In this document: positions 31,887-39,759 of the stretch, one piece after another
Layout: the number at the start of each line of letters is the position of its first letter
How positions within the stretch are numbered: position 1 is the first letter of the stretch
Assembly (NCBI GenBank): GCA_016292515.1
Contig: JAEDIJ010000018.1
Location: 1-39,852, forward strand
Length of the DNA: 39,852 nucleotides
From: Victivallaceae bacterium
GTDB taxonomy: Bacteria; Verrucomicrobiota; Lentisphaeria; Victivallales; Victivallaceae
Direction: 5' to 3'
Translations under genes and position numbers: made by a program
Notes under the pieces: generated by a model
The model's database searches: none
The model's input: the letters and a program-made list of their open reading frames with translations, nothing else
What the model was told of the DNA's origin: nothing

Positions 31887-32647
31887 AACGCGCTGAATTT
31901 CGCCCCTGCATTGATTTGCACGACGGTTGCGTCAAGCAGATCGTCGGCTCCACCTTGCGCGATACGGGGGAAGTGACGACGAATTTCGTCGCCGCTTTTC
32001 CGCCGGAATACTATGCGGAACTTTACCGCCGCGACGGATTGACGGGCGGGCACGTCATTATGCTCGGCAAGGGCAATGAGAGTGCCGCGCTCGCCGCGTT
32101 GCGCGCTTATCCCGGAGGATTGCAGGCGGGAGGCGGCATCACGGCGGACAATGCCGGGATCTTTCTCGACGCCGGAGCGTCGCAGGTGATCGTGACAAGT
32201 TTCATCTTTTCCGACGGCGAGTTGAAACGCGAAAGGCTTCAGGAAATTTTCCGCGCCGTCGGCAAACAGCATCTCGTGCTTGACCTTTCCTGCCGTCTGC
32301 GCGACGGGAAATACTGGATCGTCACCGACCGCTGGCAGAAATTCACCAAGTGGAGCCTTACTCCGGAATTGCTCGCGGAACTCGGCAATTTCGCCTGTGA
32401 ATTTCTGATCCACGCCGTCGACGTGGAGGGCAAATGCGCCGGGATCGACGAAACGCTCGTCGCGTTTCTTGCGGAAAATTCGCCGCTTGACTGCGTTTAC
32501 GCGGGCGGCATCCGCAGTTTCACCGATATCGAAAAAATCGAAACTTCCGGCAAGGGGCGCATCCACTACACCGTCGGCTCCGCGCTCGACCTTTTCGGCG
32601 GCAATTTATCTTATCGCGCAATTCTTCAAAGAATGAAACAACCATAA
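31883..32647 (+). CDS. hisA: Eukaryotic-type HisA (ProFAR isomerase, HIS6-like)
   Basis: A 254-residue TIM-barrel isomerase starting with GTG at 31883 (GTGA overlap; GGGAGG upstream). The N-terminus FRPCIDLHDGCVKQIVGSTL, GGHVIMLGKGNESAA, AGGGIT and especially LVLDLSCRLRDGKYWIVTDRWQKFTKW are signatures of the eukaryotic-type family (yeast HIS6), distinct from ordinary bacterial HisA. Catalytic acids would be Asp11 and Asp134. It catalyses the fourth step of histidine synthesis, N-1-phosphoribosyl-formimino-AICAR-P isomerisation. As I recall, eukaryotic-type HisA in bacteria was noted in Fibrobacter succinogenes as possible transfer. The neighbours here (RhaB, nitroreductase) are not histidine genes. 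Confidence 0.85.
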   Translation: MKRAEFRPCIDLHDGCVKQIVGSTLRDTGEVTTNFVAAFPPEYYAELYRRDGLTGGHVIMLGKGNESAALAALRAYPGGLQAGGGITADNAGIFLDAGASQVIVTSFIFSDGELKRERLQEIFRAVGKQHLVLDLSCRLRDGKYWIVTDRWQKFTKWSLTPELLAELGNFACEFLIHAVDVEGKCAGIDETLVAFLAENSPLDCVYAGGIRSFTDIEKIETSGKGRIHYTVGSALDLFGGNLSYRAILQRMKQP

Positions 32648-32660
32648 AGGAGTATTACTT

Positions 32661-34139
32661 ATGCACAAATTTCTCGCATTCGACCTCGGCGCATCCAGCG
32701 GACGCGGCATCATCGGCACACTGGACAACGGCAAACTGGACTTGCGCGAAATTCACCGCTTCCCCAACGGGCCGGTCAAAGTGGGCAACGCTTTCACGTG
32801 GGATTATCCGCGGCTTGTTTCCGAGTTGAAAGCGGGGCTCAAAAAGGCGTTGGCGAGCGATCCCGATATCGAGGGCGTCGCGATCGACACCTGGGGCGTC
32901 GATTACGTCCTCTTTGACGTCGACACGCACGAAATGAAACGGCTCCCCTACAACTACCGCGACGAGCGCACGATCGCCGCCGCCGAAAAGGTGTTGCAGT
33001 CGACGACGCTCCAATCGCTGTATCAGGCGACGGGGATCCAGCATATGACGCTCAACACGCTCTTTCAACTGGTCGCGCATCAGACGGAGCATCCCGAAGA
33101 CTTCAAAAACAGCGTGTTTCTGCCGATCCCCGATGCGCTCGCGCTCGCGCTCGGCGGCGATTTCACGGCGGAGTACACCCATTGCTCGACGACTGAATTG
33201 CTCGATCCCGCGACGCGCGAATGGCATTGGAATTTGATCGACGAATTGAATTTGCCGCGTTCGATTTTCCCGAAAATCGTCCGTCCCTGCACGGTCGGCG
33301 GTCATTTGAGTGATGAGATCGCCAAGGAATGCAACTGCGGCAACTTGCCGATTTTCAAAGTGGGTTCGCACGATACCGCGAGTGCGGTGGCGGCGGTTCC
33401 CGCGCCGGAATCGGGCGACTGGGCGTATTTGAGTGCCGGTACTTGGGCACTGCTCGGCGCGGAGATCTCCGAACCGGAAATTTCGGAAAACTGCCGCCGC
33501 GAAAGTTTCACCAACGAGGGCGGTCTGGACGGCAAGATCCGCTTTTTGACCAACATTATGGGCAGCTGGCTTTTTCAGGAGACCCGCCGCGTCTGGAATG
33601 AAGCGGGCAAAAATCTTTCCTTTGCCGATATGGAAAAAATGGCGCTCGCGGCGACGCCCTGCCGCAGTTTCGTCAACCCCAACGACGCCACCTTTGCCGC
33701 GCCGGGCGATATGCCGAAACGCATTCAGGATTTCTGCCGCCGCACCGGACAAGTTGTCCCCGAAAGCGACGGCGAAATTTTGCGCACGATCTACGATTCT
33801 CTCGCGCTCTATTTCGCCGGCAAACTTGAAACGCTTGCCGAATTGCGCAATGTCCGTTACGCCGCTTTCAACGTCGTCGGCGGCGGGACGCGCGACCGTC
33901 TTTTGATGCAGTTGACGAGCGATGCGATGAAACTTCCCGTCATCGCGGGCCCCGTCGAAGCGACGGCGGTCGGCAATCTGCTCGGGCAGGCGATTGCGGC
34001 GAAAGCCGTCGATGATCTCGCCGCGGCGCGCCGCATCGTGCGCGCTTCCTTTGAGGTCGTCAATTACGCTCCCCGCGCGGAAATGGTGAAACTTTACGGC
34101 GACTGCCGCGCGCGTTTCGCGGAAGTTACGGCAAAATGA
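32661..34139 (+). CDS. rhaB: Rhamnulokinase
   Basis: A 492-residue FGGY-family sugar kinase of the RhaB type. It has FLAFDLGASSGRGIIGTLDNGKLDLREIHRF at the N-terminus, DTWGVDYVL, the RhaB-typical TGIQHMTLNTLFQL, VGSHDTASAVAAVP, YLSAGTWALLG and NVVGGGTRDRLLMQLTSDAM with the nucleotide-binding glycines near the C-terminus. It phosphorylates L-rhamnulose to rhamnulose-1-phosphate in the cytoplasm, the second step of L-rhamnose catabolism. AAAGGAG lies upstream. The isomerase and aldolase (RhaA, RhaD) are not in the window. Rhamnose is common in plant pectin, fitting a plant-polymer-fed gut. Confidence 0.9.
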   Translation: MHKFLAFDLGASSGRGIIGTLDNGKLDLREIHRFPNGPVKVGNAFTWDYPRLVSELKAGLKKALASDPDIEGVAIDTWGVDYVLFDVDTHEMKRLPYNYRDERTIAAAEKVLQSTTLQSLYQATGIQHMTLNTLFQLVAHQTEHPEDFKNSVFLPIPDALALALGGDFTAEYTHCSTTELLDPATREWHWNLIDELNLPRSIFPKIVRPCTVGGHLSDEIAKECNCGNLPIFKVGSHDTASAVAAVPAPESGDWAYLSAGTWALLGAEISEPEISENCRRESFTNEGGLDGKIRFLTNIMGSWLFQETRRVWNEAGKNLSFADMEKMALAATPCRSFVNPNDATFAAPGDMPKRIQDFCRRTGQVVPESDGEILRTIYDSLALYFAGKLETLAELRNVRYAAFNVVGGGTRDRLLMQLTSDAMKLPVIAGPVEATAVGNLLGQAIAAKAVDDLAAARRIVRASFEVVNYAPRAEMVKLYGDCRARFAEVTAK

Positions 34140-35911
34140 AATTCCGTCGGTTCTTTGTCGCGCTCCTTGCCGTGATTTCTCTGGTCGTTTGCGGCGAAGA
34201 GCGAGTGATCCGTACTCCGACGGGGGGCAGAGTCAAAACGCTCGATCCGGCTCTGGCGGACGATCTCGCCAGCCGGAATCTCGTCGGTGCGCTCTTTGAT
34301 ACGCTCGTGGAGTACGATTATCTGGCGCGCCCCTACGTCTTGAAACCGGCGATGCTCGCCGAAATGCCGAAATGCAACGCCGATTTCACCCGCTATGATT
34401 TCACGTTGCGCGACGATCTCTACTTTGCCGACGACCCCGACGATCCTCTGCCGTTGGAAAAGCGGCGCATTACGGCATACGACGTGCGCTTTTCCATTTT
34501 GCGCATCGCCGACGCACGCACGCACAGTCCGCTCTTTTGGATATTCCGTTCCAAAATCGAGGGGATCGATCGATTCCGGGCGGAAACGCAAAATCTCGAC
34601 CCCGGCGATGAAAGTTGTTACGCACGTGATTTCCCCGGCATCAAAATTCACGACGCGCGCCGTTTTTCCATTTTTCTGACGCGGAGCGATCCCCGTTTCC
34701 TCTATCTGTTGGCGATGCCCAATACGGGGGTGGTCTCACGCCGCGCAGTGGCGAAATACGGTGCCGATTTTGCGCGGCATCCGGTGGGGTCGGGGGCGTT
34801 CCGGTTGGAAAAATGGATCCCGAATTATTCGATCGACCTCGTTCGCAATAAAGATTACCGCAAAGAGTATTTTTCCGGCGCGGAATCGCCCGAAGACAGG
34901 AAGCGTCCGTTGCCGCTGGTTGACCGCGTTGAGATCCGGCAGGTGCGCCAGCCGATGAGTTCGTGGCTGCTTTTTCTGCAAGGCGAGATCGACATCAATC
35001 TGCTCGATCAGGAAAACAACGACCTCGCGATGGGGGGGGAATTGTCCCCCGTCCTGAAATCGCGCGGCATCCGTCTGATACGGATACCGGATTTCGAGAT
35101 CCGCTACGTCGGATTCAATTTTCATCAGGATTTTTTTGCCGGCAACCCCGACCTGCGAAAAGCGTTGAGTCTTGCCTACAACGTCCGGCGGCGGTGCGAC
35201 CATTACAGCGGTCAGATGATGGCGGCGCAGACGATTTTGCCGCCGGGAACGGGGGGATATGAAAAAAATTACCGCAATCCCTTTGCCGCCGACGATTACG
35301 AACTTGCGAAAAAGTATCTCGCCCGCGCTGGAGTCCCCGACGGCATCGACCCCGCGACGGGGGAGCATCTTGCGCTGACGCTGGATTTTTTCGGCAACAG
35401 CACGCTTCAACGGCAATTGGGCGAGATCACCGTTGACGATTTCCGGAAAATCGGGATACGGACGACGCCGGTACTCAACAATACCGCGCGTTTCTACGAA
35501 AAAGTGCGTCATCATCAGGTGCAACTTTTCCGGATGTCGTGGATCGGGGATTATCCCGATGCGGAAAATTTCTTTCAGCTTTTTTACTCCAAGAACCGCG
35601 ACAGTTGCAACCGCACCGGTTACTCCGATCCCGTTTTCGACCGGATGTACGAGGAGATCCTGCCGATGCCCGATTCGCCGGAAAGGACTCGGAAATACGA
35701 AAAAATGGCGCGTTATTTAGCTGAAAAATGTCCGTGCATCCTGGAAGGTTTGCCGATCTCGTGGATCTTATGCCACGAATGGCTGGAAAATTACGTGCCG
35801 GGCGATTTCACGTTCAACTTCTACAAGTACATTTCGGTCGATCCGGCGCGACGCGATGCCAAAAAAGCGACTTTTGTGCCGCTTTCGATGAGCGATCTGC
35901 GCAAGCGTTAG
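34136..35911 (+). CDS. ABC transporter solute-binding protein, family 5 (peptide/oligosaccharide)
   Basis: A 591-residue exported binding protein. Signal peptide MKFRRFFVALLAVISLVVCG; the Cys lies in LVVCG, which is not a good lipobox, so secretion by signal peptidase I is more likely than lipidation. KTLDPALADDLASRNLVGALFDTLVEYD, the classic RHPVGSGAFRLEKW and MSWIGDYPDAENFFQLFYSKN match SBP family 5 (OppA/DppA type). It binds peptides, nickel or oligosaccharides for an ABC importer; no family-5 permease or ATPase is next to it. It is coupled to rhaB by an ATGA overlap, which hints at a rhamnose-oligosaccharide role. Its stop overlaps that of the convergent znuB-like gene. Confidence 0.9.
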   Translation: MKFRRFFVALLAVISLVVCGEERVIRTPTGGRVKTLDPALADDLASRNLVGALFDTLVEYDYLARPYVLKPAMLAEMPKCNADFTRYDFTLRDDLYFADDPDDPLPLEKRRITAYDVRFSILRIADARTHSPLFWIFRSKIEGIDRFRAETQNLDPGDESCYARDFPGIKIHDARRFSIFLTRSDPRFLYLLAMPNTGVVSRRAVAKYGADFARHPVGSGAFRLEKWIPNYSIDLVRNKDYRKEYFSGAESPEDRKRPLPLVDRVEIRQVRQPMSSWLLFLQGEIDINLLDQENNDLAMGGELSPVLKSRGIRLIRIPDFEIRYVGFNFHQDFFAGNPDLRKALSLAYNVRRRCDHYSGQMMAAQTILPPGTGGYEKNYRNPFAADDYELAKKYLARAGVPDGIDPATGEHLALTLDFFGNSTLQRQLGEITVDDFRKIGIRTTPVLNNTARFYEKVRHHQVQLFRMSWIGDYPDAENFFQLFYSKNRDSCNRTGYSDPVFDRMYEEILPMPDSPERTRKYEKMARYLAEKCPCILEGLPISWILCHEWLENYVPGDFTFNFYKYISVDPARRDAKKATFVPLSMSDLRKR

Positions 35912-36738
35912 CGGATGAAACGGCGCAGGATCAACGCGCCGAGGTAGACGATCCCCGCCGTGACGACGATCACAGGTCCCGTCGGCAACAGCAAAAAGAA
36001 ACTTGCGACGACGCCGACGGCGACGAAAAGCATCGAGAGGATCGCCGCCGCGATCATCATCGTATTCAAATGGCGGGCGAAACAGCCGGCGGTCGCCGCC
36101 GGAAGCGTCAGCAGCGCGATGACGAGAATGATGCCGACCAGATGGATGAGCAGGACGATCGTCAGCGCGGTCAGCGCGAGGATCGTGAGATAGCATACCG
36201 ATCCCTTTATGCCGCGCAACGCCGCGAATTCGGGGTCGAAAAAGTAGGCGACGATCCGCCGGTAGCAGATCATTGCGGGGATGAGGATGACGCCGTCGAG
36301 GATCGCCATCCACAGGAAATCCGCCTGCGAGATCAGCAGGATGTTGCCGAAAAGATATCCCTGCCAGTCGACGTAACCGGGCGTACGCGCGAGAAAGAGC
36401 AGTCCCGCCGACATTCCGATCGCCCAGACGACGCCGATCGCGGTGTCTTCGCGCTCCTTGGCGCGCAGCGAGATGATGCCGACGATCATCGCCGCGCCGA
36501 CAGCACCGAAAATCGCTCCGTGCATCGGCGAGACAAAGGTCAGATGACAGACTCTTTCAAGATAAAGCGCGATGCCCATTCCGCCGAGCGCAGCGTGGGC
36601 GCTTGCCCCGGCAAGCGACGAAATGCGCTTGGTGACGACCAAAGTCCCGACCACGCCGAGCGCGGGAGCGGTCAGCACTCCGACGAGAAGCGCGTTGCGC
36701 AGAAATCCGAGAGTCAAAAGATCGCAAATTCCATTCAT
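35908..36738 (-). CDS. znuB: Zinc/manganese ABC transporter permease (ZnuB/ABC-3 family)
   Basis: A 276-residue integral membrane protein with about eight hydrophobic helices. It shows the ABC-3 family patterns RNALLVGVLTAPALGVVGTLVVTKRISSLAGASAHAALGGMGIAL near the N-terminus and LIHLVGIILVIALLTLPAATAG near the end, typical of ZnuB/MntB-type permeases. It is the last gene of the znuA-znuC-znuB operon and overlaps znuC by 4 bases (ATGA). It forms the membrane channel for zinc or manganese. The metal is not resolved by sequence alone; zinc is preferred because of the His-rich binding protein. Confidence 0.93.
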   Translation of the reverse strand: MNGICDLLTLGFLRNALLVGVLTAPALGVVGTLVVTKRISSLAGASAHAALGGMGIALYLERVCHLTFVSPMHGAIFGAVGAAMIVGIISLRAKEREDTAIGVVWAIGMSAGLLFLARTPGYVDWQGYLFGNILLISQADFLWMAILDGVILIPAMICYRRIVAYFFDPEFAALRGIKGSVCYLTILALTALTIVLLIHLVGIILVIALLTLPAATAGCFARHLNTMMIAAAILSMLFVAVGVVASFFLLLPTGPVIVVTAGIVYLGALILRRFIR

Positions 36739-37496
36739 CGGTGGTGCTCTCCGTGCTGGCAGTGGCAGAAACAGTCGTGATCGTGCTGAATAAGACTGAC
36801 TTTGTGATGATAGATCTGATCGGCGTTTTCCGCGGTGAAATCCGCCGCCTGATGCAACGTCACGAATTTATTGACGCAGATGATGAGATCGGTTTCGCGG
36901 TTGACGAAACCGAGATCGTGCGAAACAGTCAGGACGGTCATACGCTTGCGCAAAGCGTCGAGCACCGTGTAGAATTTTTCCTCCGCGCCGGGGTCGATGT
37001 TGGCGGTCGGCTCGTCGAGCAAAAGCAATTCCGGCTCGCACGCCAGAGCGCGGGCGATCAGCACTCTTTGCCGCTGACCTCCGGAAAGCGACGCAAAGGA
37101 GCGTTGCACCAGCGGCGAAATTTCCATTTCCTCCATCACGCGCTCGACCGCCGCTTTTTCCTCTTTTTTGGTGGAGGAAATCCCGATCCGCCCCATTTTG
37201 ACGACTTCGGCGACGGTCACGGGAAACGCACCGTCGAGCAGATGGTATTGCGGCATATAACCGACTTTGATGCGCGATTCGCGGGGCGTTTTGCCGAAAA
37301 GCCGGATATTGCCCGATGTCGGCGAAAGAAGTCCGAGCAGAAGTTTCAACAGCGTACTTTTGCCGCCGCCGTTGGGGCCGACGATACAGCCGGACTGATC
37401 GCGACGCACGGAAAACGTCACGTTTTCCAGTACGGGACTGGTCGTTTCATAGCGGAAACTCACGTTGCCGAGATCGATGATGACGTCCTGATTCAT
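36735..37496 (-). CDS. znuC: Zinc/manganese ABC transporter ATPase (ZnuC)
   Basis: A 253-residue ABC ATPase; start MNQDVIIDLGNVSFRY at 37496 overlaps the znuA stop (ATGA), and the longer upstream frame is antisense of znuA. Walker A GPNGGGKST, Q-loop YMPQYH, signature LSGGQRQRV, Walker B LLLLDEPTAN and H-loop SHD are all intact. The C-terminus is His- and Cys-rich (QHDHDCFCHCQHGEHHR), a likely metal-binding tail seen in some ZnuC proteins and a possible zinc sensor. It powers metal import with the znuB permease. Confidence 0.94.
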   Translation of the reverse strand: MNQDVIIDLGNVSFRYETTSPVLENVTFSVRRDQSGCIVGPNGGGKSTLLKLLLGLLSPTSGNIRLFGKTPRESRIKVGYMPQYHLLDGAFPVTVAEVVKMGRIGISSTKKEEKAAVERVMEEMEISPLVQRSFASLSGGQRQRVLIARALACEPELLLLDEPTANIDPGAEEKFYTVLDALRKRMTVLTVSHDLGFVNRETDLIICVNKFVTLHQAADFTAENADQIYHHKVSLIQHDHDCFCHCQHGEHHR

Positions 37497-38386
37497 CGTA
37501 TTTTTTCCTGTTGAACGATCGCGTCGGCGAGCGTGTCGAAAAGTTGCCGGATGTCCGCTCCGAGCGGATCGACCTCGACCAGCGTCGCGCCGCAATTCTG
37601 CCGGAGCGCGTCGGCGATAGTCGGAGAGAATTCCTTTTGAACGAAAAGGACGGGATGATTTTGCGTTTTCATTTTTGCGGCGAGCTCGGCGAAGTGTGAG
37701 GGATCGCTCTCTCTGCCGTTGACTTCAACGGAGATCTGCTTCAAGTGAAACGTGTCGGCGAAGTAGCCGAATGCGCCGTGATAAACGAAAAATTCTCTGC
37801 CGTGACAGGGCGCGAGCTTTGCCGCCAACTGCCGTTTCTTGTCGGCAAGACGCTCTTGCAGAAGTTTCGCGTTGCGCCGAAACTGCGCCGCATCTTCGGG
37901 GAACGCCGCGCATAATTCGTCGCAGATCGTCTGCGCGATGACGATGTCAAAGTCGAGCGAGAGCCAGATATGCGGATCGCCCGCTTCGTGATCGTGATGA
38001 TGCTCATCGTGATCGTGATGATGCTCATCGTGATCGTGATGATGCGGCACGTCGAGCGGACGAAGTTGCAGATTTTTTGATACGTCGACGACGCGCGTCG
38101 TTTCGGGAAAGGCGTGGACAAGCCGCGCCTCAAACGGGAGTTTCGTCGTAAAAAAGACCCGGCATCGCGCGGCGGCGGCGAGTTCGCCCATCCCCGGCGT
38201 GTAGTCGTGGGGATTTTTCCCCTCCGGCAACAAGGTGACGACGCGGTATCCTTGTCCCGCGACCTCGCTTGTCAATGCGGCGATCGGGGCGATCCCGACG
38301 GCGATCGACTTGTCGCTTCCGCGACGGTCGGAGCATCCCGTCAGAAACAGCGCGGCGGCGAAAAATATGGAAAAAAGAACTCTCAT
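37493..38386 (-). CDS. znuA: Zinc-binding lipoprotein of ABC transporter (ZnuA) with His-rich repeat
   Basis: A 297-residue cluster A-I binding protein. Lipobox FLTGC lipidates Cys18. GIAPIAALTSEVAGQG, the metal-ligand His in GKNPHDYTP, a flexible loop of three copies of the 7-residue unit HHHDHDE (about residues 115-135), DPHIWLSLD with a second ligand His, VYHGAFGYFADTF with a third, and EVDPLGAD near the end match ZnuA/TroA proteins. The His-rich loop is typical for high-affinity zinc-loading ZnuA. No clear ribosome-binding site precedes the ATG. Promoter and possible operators lie upstream (38387-38455). Confidence 0.95.
   Translation of the reverse strand: MRVLFSIFFAAALFLTGCSDRRGSDKSIAVGIAPIAALTSEVAGQGYRVVTLLPEGKNPHDYTPGMGELAAAARCRVFFTTKLPFEARLVHAFPETTRVVDVSKNLQLRPLDVPHHHDHDEHHHDHDEHHHDHEAGDPHIWLSLDFDIVIAQTICDELCAAFPEDAAQFRRNAKLLQERLADKKRQLAAKLAPCHGREFFVYHGAFGYFADTFHLKQISVEVNGRESDPSHFAELAAKMKTQNHPVLFVQKEFSPTIADALRQNCGATLVEVDPLGADIRQLFDTLADAIVQQEKIR
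37988..38044. repeat. 21-bp tandem repeat coding for the His-rich loop of ZnuA
   Basis: Two full copies (37988-38008, 38009-38029) and a 15-base partial copy (38030-38044) of a unit starting GTGATCGTGATGATG. The unit encodes HHHDHDE on the minus strand. Identical at DNA level, so it could expand or contract in frame. Confidence 0.9.
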
Positions 38387-38455
38387 AACTTTAATTATCG
38401 TTGATTTTCCGTGATACTTTCATTGAAATATAGCTTTTTAACGGAAAAAAGTCAA
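38387..38455 (-). promoter_or_regulatory. Promoter of znuACB with candidate metal-regulator sites
   Basis: Minus strand: -35 TTGACT (38455-38450), 17-base spacer, -10 TATATT (38432-38427). A perfect inverted repeat TTTCA-T-TGAAA at 38418-38428 overlaps the -10 box and start region, and a partial palindrome AAC-N2-TAATTA-N2-GTT at 38387-38402 abuts the start codon. Either might be a Zur-type operator. The promoter is solid; the operators are guesses. Confidence 0.45.
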
Positions 38456-38504
38456 GAAAAAGCCGTTTTGAACGCAACTTTTTCATCGAAAACGAAAAGA
38501 AAAT

Positions 38505-38533
38505 TTGCTTTCCCCGGTTTGCTATGATATATT
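38505..38533 (+). promoter_or_regulatory. Promoter of the SDR reductase gene
   Basis: -35 TTGCTT at 38505-38510, 17-base spacer, -10 TATATT at 38528-38533. It is divergent from the znuA promoter, which lies about 50 bases away. Confidence 0.6.
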
Positions 38534-38589
38534 AAACCATTGTCCTTATAGTATTAACAGGAACCCAAAAATAAAAGGATTCAGGAACT

Positions 38590-39750
38590 ATGACTAAGGT
38601 CTTTTTGACTGGTATCACCGGACTGGTGGGGAGTGCCGTTGTCGTCGGTTTGACGCGTGCGAAAAAAGGGGAATATGAGTTCGTCTGTCTCGCCCGCGGA
38701 AACTCGGTGAAAAGCGCGGAGACCCGCGTGAAAGAGATCATCGAGGACGAATGCCGCTTTGAGGGGATCCCCGAAGCCGCTCCGATGGTGTTGGAGCACG
38801 TTCAGGTGGTTTCCGGCGACGTCGTGACGCTTGATCCCGAGGAAATGGCGAAAGATCCGAAACTTGTCGGCATCGACAGCGTTTTCCACTGCGCCGCCGA
38901 CGTCAACCTCGGCAAAGACCCGACCGGAAAGACTTTCCGCATCAACTACAACGGCACGCAGAATATCGTCAAACTCGCACAGTTGCTCAAAGTCAAGGAA
39001 TTCCATTACGTCGGCACCGCTTACATCGCCGGCAAACTCATCGGTACCGCGATGGAAAATCATCCGGTCGACAACGGTTTCAACAACCCCTACGAAGAGA
39101 GCAAATTCAAGGCGGAAATGCTCGTCCGTCAGAGCGGGATCCCCTTCTCGGTCTACCGCCCCGGCATCGTCACCGGCCGCCGCTCCGACGGCCGTATCCG
39201 CAAGCCGCTGGCTTTCTACCGCCTGCTTGAATTCCTCGGCAAACTCAAAAGCCATCAGTGCTCCAAAAAGAAGGTCGATCCCCGCGAATGGGTGGATATG
39301 TCGATCCACTTTGCGGCGGAACCCTCCGAACACGTTTATTTCGTGCCGATCGACTACGTCGCGGAAGCGATCACCGCGCTTTTCCAGAAGCCGGTCTGCA
39401 ATCAGGCTTACCACATCACCGGCGACAGCCCGATCACAACCCGTCAGATCGAAGATACCGTCTGCCGCGTCCTGCGTCTTTCGGGACTTTCGGTCGGTAA
39501 AGAAGAAGAGCGTGAATCGGCGAATGGCAATCTGATGGAGCGTTTCGTCGGCGACCTTTTCCCCTATTTCTCGTCGGATATCGTTTTCGACCAGAGCAAC
39601 GTCCGCCGCGAACTCGGCGACGGCGTGCTCGATTGGGAATACGGCGTCAAGGGATTGCAGACGCTGATCGTCAGTTACTACCTCGACCACTTCCCCAACG
39701 TGGAGTGGGTTCAGGAAATCATCAAAGACGTGCCGGCGGTGCGTAAGTAG
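38590..39750 (+). CDS. Extended SDR / fatty-acyl-reductase-like NAD(P)-dependent protein
   Basis: A 386-residue Rossmann-fold protein. FLTGITGLVGSAVV at the N-terminus is the extended SDR T-G-x-x-G-x-x-G motif; SVFHCAADVNL, NYNGTQNIVKLAQL, the catalytic-type FHYVGTAYIAG with Y-x3-K as YEESK, and PGIVTGRRSDGR match the male-sterility/acyl-reductase (NAD_binding_4) branch. It could reduce an acyl-CoA or acyl carrier substrate, or act on an epimerase-type nucleotide sugar. No thioester-binding domain is present. It has a good ribosome-binding site (AAAAGGATTCAGGA region) and its own promoter. Pathway unknown. Confidence 0.85.
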   Translation: MTKVFLTGITGLVGSAVVVGLTRAKKGEYEFVCLARGNSVKSAETRVKEIIEDECRFEGIPEAAPMVLEHVQVVSGDVVTLDPEEMAKDPKLVGIDSVFHCAADVNLGKDPTGKTFRINYNGTQNIVKLAQLLKVKEFHYVGTAYIAGKLIGTAMENHPVDNGFNNPYEESKFKAEMLVRQSGIPFSVYRPGIVTGRRSDGRIRKPLAFYRLLEFLGKLKSHQCSKKKVDPREWVDMSIHFAAEPSEHVYFVPIDYVAEAITALFQKPVCNQAYHITGDSPITTRQIEDTVCRVLRLSGLSVGKEEERESANGNLMERFVGDLFPYFSSDIVFDQSNVRRELGDGVLDWEYGVKGLQTLIVSYYLDHFPNVEWVQEIIKDVPAVRK

Positions 39751-39759
39751 AGGCTTTTG

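Noticed and set aside
37497..37595. Longer N-terminus for ZnuC
   Set aside because: It overlaps the znuA coding sequence; MNQDV at 37496 gives the family length and an ATGA overlap.
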